Under the pieces are notes generated by a model. That model did no database searches. It had not been told where the DNA came from and was given only the letters and a program-made list of their open reading frames with translations. A DNA stretch of 10,336 nucleotides from Verrucomicrobiota bacterium. Its GTDB lineage: Bacteria > Verrucomicrobiota > Verrucomicrobiia > Opitutales > UBA953. A program made the translations under genes and the position numbers. Location of the stretch: positions 1 to 10,336 of the forward strand of contig RFRI01000028.1 in assembly GCA_009924535.1 (NCBI GenBank), given 5' to 3'. Below, one piece after another: positions 5,329 through 10,336 of this stretch. Positions within the stretch are counted from its first letter, which is position 1, and every line of letters starts with the position of its first letter.

Positions 5329-7230
5329 TCAGCGCCCCGCAAACTGCCTGACCCACGACTCCAGACACAGAATCCCTAACAAGGGATAAGCGGCGTCGAT
5401 TTCGCCGCGCTTATCGGCTTCGAGCAAGGCGATCGCTCCGGAGCCTGAGAAGAGTCCTGTCGCGTCCAGGCGCCCGGAGTCGGCAAGTTCGCGGAGACGG
5501 GCGCCATAGGCTCCATGGATGAGCTGGCGCAACGGCAGGCCGAAGCCGGACTTGGGTCGGGTAATAATCTCATCAGGCAGCACGCCGCGCATGGCCTGAC
5601 GGAGCACGAACTTGGACTCCCGGCCGCGGATCTTGAGGCCATCCGGGAGGCGCTCGGAGAAGGAGATGAGATCCGGGTCGAGGAATGGCACGCGGACTTC
5701 GACGCCATGGGCCATGGCCATCTTGTCGGTGTAGTTGAGGTTATGGTCCGCCAAGAAGTGGGAACGCTCGAGGTGGAGCATCTGGTTGAGGCGGCTGACA
5801 CCGGAGGGCAATCCGTCGAGCGAGCTTAGCAGCAGGTCCACCGGCCGATGGGATCCCATGCTCTCGCGCATCAGCGGGCTCAGCGCGGGGGATAACGACT
5901 CCTGTCCGATCCAGAGGAAGTAGCTGGCGAGGCGTTCGGCTGGCACCGCATCAGCATAGCGAAAGAGCTTGGCTAGTCGGCGACTGAGCGGAACGGACGA
6001 GGAAGCGGAGGCGAAGCTGCGACGGAGGAGCGTCCGCGCGGAGGTCGGCGCCCAACCCCAGTAGCGTTCGGAGCGCAGCGCTAAATGCCGACGGTAACCA
6101 GTAAAGAGGTCATCCCCACCGGCGCCGGAGAGGAGTACCTTGACCCCTTGGCGGCTCGCGTGACGGCAGATGGCCTGCGCGGCGAAAGCGGCGACGTCGG
6201 GCGTAGGCTCATCGAGCATCCAGACGAGCGCGTCGATTTCGTCGACCGCCCGGGCGTCGAAATCAGCCACCTGCAAAGGAGTCCCAAGGTGCGCGCTCAT
6301 GCGCTGGGCAAACGGGAAATCTTCCGTGAAGCCTTCGGCGGAAAGCCCTTTCAGTTCCGCAGGGCAGATGGTGTAGCAAGGGTACCGTTCCGGATTCCCA
6401 AGCGCCTTCACGGCATAATGCGCGATGGCGGAGGAATCGAGTCCGCCGGACAGGAATCCGCCCAGCGGGACATCGGAGACGAGCTGGCGTCGGACAGCCT
6501 GACCGAGATAGTGGCGGCAGGCTTCGACGGCGTCCTGCTCCTTGAACGGCTGGATCTCCTGCGAGTAGTGCGCGGGGACAAAACTGGCGGTACGGACCTC
6601 GCCGTCGGCGCGCCATTCGGCAAACGTGCCAGGCAGCAATTTGCGGACGCCTTTCGCCGGCGTGAGTTCGCCCGGCGCGTAGAGGAGCGTGAGGTAGGCC
6701 GAGACCGCTTCCGGATCGAGGCTCCAGTCGACCCCAGGAATACCTTTCAGCGACTTGAGTTCCGAAGCGAAGACCCCGCCTGCGGGAGTCGCCGCCCAAT
6801 AGAGCGGCTTCACGCCGGCGGCATCACGTGCGAGCAAGAGCTTCCGCTCGTCTGAATACCACGCGGCGAAGGCGAAGATGCCGTTCAGCCAAGGCAGGCA
6901 TTCGGTGCCATAGCACGCGAGGAGGTTGGCCAGCACTTCGGTATCGCTGTCGCCCCGGAAGATAATGCCGCGGCGCTCCAGGCGGACCCGCAGCTCGCGG
7001 TAGTTGTAGATCTCGCCGTTGAAGCTGAGCACCACACGCCCCGAGGCGTCCGCCATCGGCTGCGCGCCGGTCGGAGAAAGATCGAGGATCGCGAGGCGGA
7101 CGTGCGCCAAGCCAACCTGCGCGTCATGCCACTCGCCGGAGCCGTCCGGCCCGCGATGGCCTTGGGCGCGATTCATCCGTCCGAGCAGGGCAGGCTCGAA
7201 GCGACCGACATATCCGGCGATGCCACACAT
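5329..7230 (-). CDS. asnB: Glutamine-dependent asparagine synthase-type amidotransferase
   Basis: A 633-residue, two-domain protein. The N-terminal class II glutaminase starts MCGIAGY, so Cys2 becomes the N-terminal nucleophile after Met removal. HRGPDG (25-30), SFNGEIYNYREL (69-80) and DSDTEV (94-99) follow the family pattern. The synthetase domain carries the pyrophosphate loop LSGGLDSSAIA with SGGLDSS at 261-267. AsnB paralogues are common in exopolysaccharide and exosortase clusters, where they probably amidate a sugar carboxylate or another cluster product; the real acceptor is unknown. The start is certain because Cys2 must follow Met1; upstream in-frame starts to 7407 lie in the glycosyltransferase gene. 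It begins two bases after the glycosyltransferase stop (TGA-CC-ATG), so they are coupled. Its 3' end faces the four-helix-bundle gene of unit 2. The symbol asnB is by family only. Confidence 0.93.
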   Translation of the reverse strand: MCGIAGYVGRFEPALLGRMNRAQGHRGPDGSGEWHDAQVGLAHVRLAILDLSPTGAQPMADASGRVVLSFNGEIYNYRELRVRLERRGIIFRGDSDTEVLANLLACYGTECLPWLNGIFAFAAWYSDERKLLLARDAAGVKPLYWAATPAGGVFASELKSLKGIPGVDWSLDPEAVSAYLTLLYAPGELTPAKGVRKLLPGTFAEWRADGEVRTASFVPAHYSQEIQPFKEQDAVEACRHYLGQAVRRQLVSDVPLGGFLSGGLDSSAIAHYAVKALGNPERYPCYTICPAELKGLSAEGFTEDFPFAQRMSAHLGTPLQVADFDARAVDEIDALVWMLDEPTPDVAAFAAQAICRHASRQGVKVLLSGAGGDDLFTGYRRHLALRSERYWGWAPTSARTLLRRSFASASSSVPLSRRLAKLFRYADAVPAERLASYFLWIGQESLSPALSPLMRESMGSHRPVDLLLSSLDGLPSGVSRLNQMLHLERSHFLADHNLNYTDKMAMAHGVEVRVPFLDPDLISFSERLPDGLKIRGRESKFVLRQAMRGVLPDEIITRPKSGFGLPLRQLIHGAYGARLRELADSGRLDATGLFSGSGAIALLEADKRGEIDAAYPLLGILCLESWVRQFAGR

Positions 7231-7232
7231 GG

Positions 7233-8387
7233 TCAGAGATGCGGAGCCCCCTCTGCGTAAATCCGCAACGTCGCGCGGGCGAGTGTTTCCCAGGCATGGA
7301 CACGGTGCGCGTGGGCCTGACCCACAAGCCCCTGGGCACGGGCCGCCTTCCGATCGGCCAGCAAAGGCGCCACGGCCGCGGCGAGCGCGGCGGCACCCTG
7401 CTCGCACTGGACGAGCGCACCAGTGGCCGCGGCTTCGGTCATATAGCAGCCGCGCGTGGCCACGACCGGCAGGCCAGCCGACATCGCCTCAAGGATAGCA
7501 AGGGCCATGCCCTCGGATTCGGAGGCATGGACAAAGACATCCGACGCCGCATAGGCCGCGGCCTTGGCGGATTCGTCGAGGAAGCCGAGCCAATGCACGC
7601 GCGCGGCGCAGCCGCAGGAACGGACCGTGCGGAAGAGGCTTTCGCCATAGGCGGATTCGATCTTAGGCGAACCGGCGATGAACAGGTGAGGCGCAGAAGC
7701 GCCGAGCAGGCTGAGCGCCTGGATGATGTCTTCTAGGCGCTTCTTGGGGGTGATCCGGCCGACGAACAGCATGACGCGATCCGTGGCGTCCAAGCCATGC
7801 TGGCGTCGCAACGCGAGACCCTGCTCCGTCGAGGCGACGGTGACAGGTCGGATGCCATTAGGCACGACGTGGATGGGCGCGGTCACGCCCAGCGTGAGGA
7901 ACTGGTTCCGCTCGAGCGGCGTGAGCGCGAAGACGCCGGCGGAGCGATTGAGGTTCGGACGGCTGAAGGCGCGGATGTAGAGGCGCTTCTTCAGCGACTT
8001 CGGGCTCCAGTCCGAAAAGAGCGCGGGGTCGAGCGCACCATGCGGGTGATAGAAGGCCTTGAGTCCGTGCTCCGCAGCGGCGGCACCGACCTGCAGGTTG
8101 AGCGGATTGAAGGTATTGTGCGCGTGGAGGATCGCCGTCTTCGGCAAAGTCGCGATCTCCTGCTTCAGCCGGAACGACCGGGCCAGTCCCAGCAAGGGAC
8201 TCGAGGCGAAGTAGCGAATCGGCAGTTCGTCGAAGAACTCGGTCGACCCGGCGCGCAGCGCGTCAGGCGTCCAGATCTCGACGTCCGCGCCCAAGCGCCG
8301 CTGCGCGGAGGCCAGCTCGAACACCATTTTTTGCACACCTCCGGCATAAGCACCGGGAAGGCATTCATAGACGATGTGACGGATCAT
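7233..8387 (-). CDS. GT4-family glycosyltransferase (group 1)
   Basis: A 384-residue GT-B fold enzyme. The N-terminal acceptor domain has a GGVQKMVFELA glycine loop (16-26). The C-terminal donor domain shows FVGRITPKKRLEDIIQAL (208-225) with the basic residues that bind the nucleotide diphosphate, and the E-x7-E motif EGMALAILE (292-300) followed by AMSAGLPVVAT. These define the GT4 family of retaining transferases using nucleotide sugars; donor and acceptor cannot be read from sequence. It would add one sugar to the lipid-linked repeat unit at the cytoplasmic membrane face. I chose the ATG at 8385-8387 (MIRHIVYECLPGAYAGGVQ). An upstream TTG at 8489 would add 34 residues derived from the L repeat and octamer array. 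It is the first gene of a two-gene operon with the amidotransferase. Confidence 0.92.
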   Translation of the reverse strand: MIRHIVYECLPGAYAGGVQKMVFELASAQRRLGADVEIWTPDALRAGSTEFFDELPIRYFASSPLLGLARSFRLKQEIATLPKTAILHAHNTFNPLNLQVGAAAAEHGLKAFYHPHGALDPALFSDWSPKSLKKRLYIRAFSRPNLNRSAGVFALTPLERNQFLTLGVTAPIHVVPNGIRPVTVASTEQGLALRRQHGLDATDRVMLFVGRITPKKRLEDIIQALSLLGASAPHLFIAGSPKIESAYGESLFRTVRSCGCAARVHWLGFLDESAKAAAYAASDVFVHASESEGMALAILEAMSAGLPVVATRGCYMTEAAATGALVQCEQGAAALAAAVAPLLADRKAARAQGLVGQAHAHRVHAWETLARATLRIYAEGAPHL

Positions 8388-8397
8388 GGGTGAAGAC

Positions 8398-8437
8398 AGT
8401 GGAGGACTCGAGGGCAGGAGGACACGAGGGCCGGAGG
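8398..8437. repeat. Period-8 tandem repeat in the leader of the glycosyltransferase gene
   Basis: Five octamers in exact register on the plus strand: AGTGGAGG, ACTCGAGG, GCAGGAGG, ACACGAGG, GCCGGAGG. The last four positions are always GAGG while the first four vary. The array starts ten bases upstream of the minus-strand ATG and is followed by GCTGGACT and the L element. Confidence 0.82.
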
Positions 8438-8452
8438 GCTGGACTAAAGGCA

Positions 8453-8502
8453 GTGCAAAGGTGCAAATCGGAGCGGAGCTCCTGTGCAAAAGTGCAAAAG
8501 TG
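8453..8502 (+). repeat. L-type TTTGCAC hairpin element, unit 3
   Basis: GTGCAAAGGTGCAAA, hairpin GGAGC-GGA-GCTCC, then TGTGCAAAAGTGCAAAAGTG. It is identical to the copy at 10108-10157 except near the distal end. On the minus strand it encodes the artefactual MHRSSAPICTFAL extension in frame with the glycosyltransferase. Confidence 0.87.
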
Positions 8503-8554
8503 GGTTACAAGTTAGGGATAGGGGTAGGGGTAGGAAAAGCTTTCAGGTATCTCG

Positions 8555-8624
8555 AGGTAAGGACGTGACTACTATCGCGTACGCCTTGGTGTCTGACGGA
8601 TGCGATGTCATCGTATCCCTACCT
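8555..8624. repeat. Branched palindromic repeat, diverged copy
   Basis: The outer stem AGGTAAGG (8555-8562) with CCCTACCT (8617-8624) matches AGGTAGGG/CCCTACC of the copies at 1-73 and 10207-10279. The inner right-hand arm is a 21-base palindrome at 8598-8618 (18 of 21 positions self-complementary) with a sequence unlike the GGTCGAGCA/TGCTCGACC arm of the other copies. Its geometry is the same: in both, the arm ends two bases inside the outer stem. The first inner arm is less clear here; a self-complementary GCGTACGC (8577-8584) lies in its place. Confidence 0.55.
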
Positions 8625-8641
8625 AAGGCCATCACTACCCC

Positions 8642-8669
8642 GATACTCCATACTCAATACTCGATACTC
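8642..8669. repeat. Four tandem heptamers NATACTC
   Basis: GATACTC, CATACTC, AATACTC, GATACTC in direct tandem. Exactly the same 28 bases recur at 10292-10319. The six constant bases and one variable base per unit resemble iterons or repeated binding sites, but no binding protein can be named. On the minus strand they read GAGTATN. Confidence 0.75.
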
Positions 8670-8715
8670 TTTCGCCACATTTGCACAGGCCGAAGGCCGG
8701 CTTGCACCTTTGCAC
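8670..8715 (+). repeat. R-type TTTGCAC hairpin element, unit 3
   Basis: A degenerate first repeat (TTTCGCCAC), then ATTTGCACA, hairpin GGCC-GAA-GGCC, GGCTTGCACCTTTGCAC. The element ends at the base directly beside the TAG stop codon of the minus-strand polymerase, with no gap. Confidence 0.84.
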
Positions 8716-10062
8716 CTACTGGAGTTGCCGCGCCGCAACCTCCTCCTCCTCCACCCCGGCGAGCGGATCGGCGGCGGGACGGTCGAGGGATTTCTTGGCG
8801 AAGCCGGGGATCATGTGGCAGATGACGGTGAAGAGCATCGGCATGTTGTGGACCACGGTGAAGACGAGAATAGAAAGCAGGCCGTCGCGGTAGGTCTGGA
8901 CCAGAACCATGAAGACCACGAGATAGACGTAGCGGCTCAGCCGTTGCATCGGGCCGGCAGCCGCCTGCAGGCAATACGCGGTCAGCAAGTAGCCCATCAG
9001 GGCCGGAATGAAGAAGAAACCGGGGTAACCGAAGTTAATGTAAGACTCGCCGAGGTAAGTAAGGATACGCCCCTCTTGGACATAGTTGCGGCCTGATGTC
9101 GAAATTTCCTGGAGGTGGTCAGCCAAGCCCGGTTTTTTCGGCCACCACGCGCGGGGAATTGGCAGCGTGATGATCGCCAAGTAGGTTGAGCCCCATAATT
9201 TCCGGTCATTGCCATCAATCAGAGAGAGGCCGGCGGCGTACTGATCGAGGAATTCTTCGCTCGTCTCGACGTCCTTGTTCTTCGCATCAAAGGAGAAGGA
9301 CTGCGTGAATTGCGCGACGGCCTCCTGCTTGTCGCCATACTGGAGGGCCTGCCCCATATATTTGAGCCGGGGAAAGATGAGGGCGACGAAGATGGCCCCG
9401 ATGACGATCGGCAAGGTCGGCCAGCGGCGGCGGGTGGTCTGCAGATAATAAGCCGCGAAGAACAAGAGCGGCAGGATGAGCATGAACCGGTGGTACCCCT
9501 GCAGGGCGACGACCCCGAGGAAGAAGGCGACGAGTAGCACCAGATGCCAGCGGAAGCCGAAGACGAAGACGAGGAGCCCCAGGGCGCCCATCGGCCACAT
9601 GGCCATCACCTGTGAGTAACCGGCCGAGGCGTTTTCCGCCGAGATATCGAGGATTTCAGCCTTGATGCCATAAAGGAAGAACGCCCCGACGGGTAGGCAG
9701 ACGATCGCGATGTTACGAGCGATGTTCGGATTCATCACCCGCCGCACGACAGGCTGCACCGCCTTGGCCTCAAAGCGCAGGTGGGCCCAGAGGCTTGCGC
9801 AGGCGAAGATGATCAGGGCGACGTCCGCCCAGACCATCGCGCGGTTGATTTCATCGATGGTGACTGGCTCGGCATTGGGGATGCCGACGTACATCATGGG
9901 CGCGCCGCCGAAGATCTTGAAGGCGCGGTAGCTGAAGCTATAAATATGGAATAACAAGTAGGCCGTCAGCGGATGCCAGAACGTCATCCGTCGGAACATG
10001 AAGATGACGACCGTGGTGACGACGAGGACGTCGAGGAGGAGAAAGGGGAGAAGGGGATCCAC
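8716..10062 (-). CDS. Wzy-like O-antigen / polysaccharide repeat-unit polymerase
   Basis: A 448-residue integral membrane protein. Hydrophobic segments lie at about 3-23, 30-46, 78-95, 114-133, 157-170, 172-190, 192-207, 216-231, 346-366, 377-391 and 394-416. A large hydrophilic region lies between about 232 and 345. It carries IPRAWWPKKP (302-311) and LGESYINFGYPGFF (337-350); the GE-x-x-x-NFG pattern is typical of O-antigen and oligosaccharide repeat-unit polymerases. The role would be to polymerise lipid-linked repeat units at the outer face of the inner membrane. Family members share little sequence, so substrate and linkage cannot be inferred. The start is GTG (10060-10062), which includes the first membrane segment; the ATG at residue 22 would cut it off. 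The C-terminal tail is acidic (EEEEVAARQLQ), and the stop codon touches the R repeat. It stands alone between two repeat units. Confidence 0.82.
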   Translation of the reverse strand: MDPLLPFLLLDVLVVTTVVIFMFRRMTFWHPLTAYLLFHIYSFSYRAFKIFGGAPMMYVGIPNAEPVTIDEINRAMVWADVALIIFACASLWAHLRFEAKAVQPVVRRVMNPNIARNIAIVCLPVGAFFLYGIKAEILDISAENASAGYSQVMAMWPMGALGLLVFVFGFRWHLVLLVAFFLGVVALQGYHRFMLILPLLFFAAYYLQTTRRRWPTLPIVIGAIFVALIFPRLKYMGQALQYGDKQEAVAQFTQSFSFDAKNKDVETSEEFLDQYAAGLSLIDGNDRKLWGSTYLAIITLPIPRAWWPKKPGLADHLQEISTSGRNYVQEGRILTYLGESYINFGYPGFFFIPALMGYLLTAYCLQAAAGPMQRLSRYVYLVVFMVLVQTYRDGLLSILVFTVVHNMPMLFTVICHMIPGFAKKSLDRPAADPLAGVEEEEVAARQLQ

Positions 10063-10064
10063 GG

Positions 10065-10104
10065 AGTGGAGGATTGGAGGGCCAGATGGCCGGAGGGCTA
10101 ACTA
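10065..10104. repeat. Period-8 tandem repeat in the leader of the polymerase gene
   Basis: Octamers AGTGGAGG, ATTGGAGG, GCCAGATG (degenerate), GCCGGAGG and GCTAACTA run in register, starting two bases upstream of the GTG start on the minus strand. AGTGGAGG and GCCGGAGG are shared with the array before the glycosyltransferase. Confidence 0.75.
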
Positions 10105-10107
10105 GAA

Positions 10108-10157
10108 GTGCAAAGGTGCAAATCGGAGCGGAGCTCCTGTGCAAAAGTGCAAAGGTG
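10108..10157 (+). repeat. L-type TTTGCAC hairpin element, unit 4
   Basis: GTGCAAAGGTGCAAA, GGAGC-GGA-GCTCC, TGTGCAAAAGTGCAAAGGTG. It lies 45 bases upstream of the polymerase GTG start, beyond the octamer array. It is the rightmost of the four L copies. Confidence 0.87.
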
Positions 10158-10206
10158 ATGGTTAAGGGTCGGGGTAGGAAAACTTTTTAGGTATCGGGTC
10201 TTAGCC

Positions 10207-10279
10207 GTCGGGAGCCAGGTAGGGCTGACCATCCTTGGTCGGCCGCGGTCGAGCAGGGATGCTCGACCCTACCCAAGGC
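10207..10279. repeat. Branched palindromic intergenic repeat, copy 2
   Basis: 70 of 73 bases match positions 1-73. All stems are intact here: outer GGTAGGG (10218-10224) with CCCTACC (10267-10273), GACCA with TGGTC, and a 9-bp stem GGTCGAGCA (10247-10255) with TGCTCGACC (10260-10268) around a GGGA loop. The perfect second stem suggests this copy is closer to the functional form than copy 1. Confidence 0.78.
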
Positions 10280-10291
10280 CATCACTCCCCC

Positions 10292-10319
10292 GATACTCCA
10301 TACTCAATACTCGATACTC
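10292..10319. repeat. Four tandem heptamers NATACTC, second copy
   Basis: Identical to 8642-8669. The surrounding 62 bases (10275-10336 against 8625-8686) differ at one position. Confidence 0.75.
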
Positions 10320-10336
10320 TTTCGCCACATTTGCAC

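Larger units (their letters stand above)
8453..8715 (+). mobile_element. TTTGCAC-bounded unit 3 without a gene
   Basis: A 263-bp unit with L (8453-8502) and R (8670-8715) ends but no open reading frame of note between them. The interior holds a G-rich run (8515-8534), a branched palindrome (8555-8624) and a heptamer array (8642-8669). Its right half, 8625-8686, matches 10275-10336 with one mismatch. Part of its left interior (GGGGTAGGAAAA and AGGTATC) also recurs after the L element at 10108. It is therefore the same unit type as the one that runs off the right end. It separates the polymerase gene from the glycosyltransferase operon. Confidence 0.55.
10108..10336 (+). mobile_element. TTTGCAC-bounded unit 4, incomplete at window end
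   Basis: It opens with an L element (10108-10157; triloop GGA) and carries GGGGTAGGAAAAC, the branched palindrome (10207-10279) and the heptamer array (10292-10319). It reaches the first TTTGCAC of the expected R element (10331-10336 plus preceding bases) as the window stops. No gene is present in the visible part. It combines pieces seen separately in unit 3 and in the unit at the window start. Confidence 0.5.

Noticed and set aside
6085..6855. 256-residue plus-strand open frame
   Set aside because: Antisense shadow of the amidotransferase, whose motifs are clear on the minus strand.
8515..8534. G-quadruplex or telomere-like repeat
   Set aside because: The run of GGG/GGGG tracts separated by ATA or TA ends with only GG, so at best a two-layer structure; the matching region in unit 4 is weaker.
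9938..10144. 68-residue minus-strand frame beginning MHRSSAPICTFALL
   Set aside because: Made of the L repeat, the octamer array and an out-of-frame part of the polymerase; an artefact of the repeat.
232..10336. CRISPR array or integron cassette array
   Set aside because: The repeats are not regularly spaced with short spacers and no Cas genes are seen. The ends lack the GTTRRRY/RYYYAAC core of attC sites and there is no integrase. The superficial cassette-like layout is explained better by paired inverted elements.

Overview
This window is a high-GC stretch of an extracellular or capsular polysaccharide gene cluster. All metabolic genes lie on the minus strand and read from right to left. 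The exosortase-associated EpsI protein points to a Gram-negative host with an exosortase-linked polysaccharide system. Paralogous four-helix-bundle genes, abundant intergenic hairpin repeats and Shine-Dalgarno-less starts make a Verrucomicrobiota (Opitutales-like) source plausible. That taxonomic guess is inference only; there is no rRNA or phylogenetic marker here.

In transcription order the cluster runs: a Wzy-like polysaccharide polymerase (10062-8716); a GT4 glycosyltransferase coupled to a glutamine-dependent AsnB-type amidotransferase (8387-5329); a tightly coupled block of ketoacyl-ACP synthase III, acyl carrier protein, PglD/NeuD-type acyltransferase and EpsI (4668-2036); and a PglE/EpsN-like sugar aminotransferase (1418-285). 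Aminotransferase plus PglD-like acyltransferase suggests an acylated amino sugar (4-amino-4,6-dideoxy type). The ACP and KAS III suggest the acyl group may be made in the cluster rather than being plain acetate. GT and polymerase would then assemble and polymerise the repeat unit.

The remarkable part lies between the operons. Every operon boundary in the window holds a pair of oppositely oriented ~46-50 bp elements: TTTGCAC direct repeats around a small hairpin. The left version (L) always has a GGAGC/GCTCC stem. The right version (R) always has a GCC-GNA-GGC hairpin. L and R act like terminal inverted repeats of small units. Two units (1430-2021 and 4722-5314) carry a plus-strand gene for a 131-residue four-helix-bundle protein of the 23S-rRNA-intervening-sequence/S23 family. 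The two genes differ at many silent sites but encode about 85% identical proteins. Unit 8453-8715 carries no gene. Units 10108-end and start-277 run off the window edges and show no gene inside it. These three hold structured repeats instead: a branched palindrome shared by both window ends, a heptamer tandem repeat and a 157-bp imperfect palindrome.

Three of the four operons also have a period-8 tandem repeat (NNNNGAGG on the plus strand) immediately upstream of the start codon. No minus-strand gene has a recognisable Shine-Dalgarno sequence. No transposase, integrase, tRNA, rRNA or CRISPR array was found.
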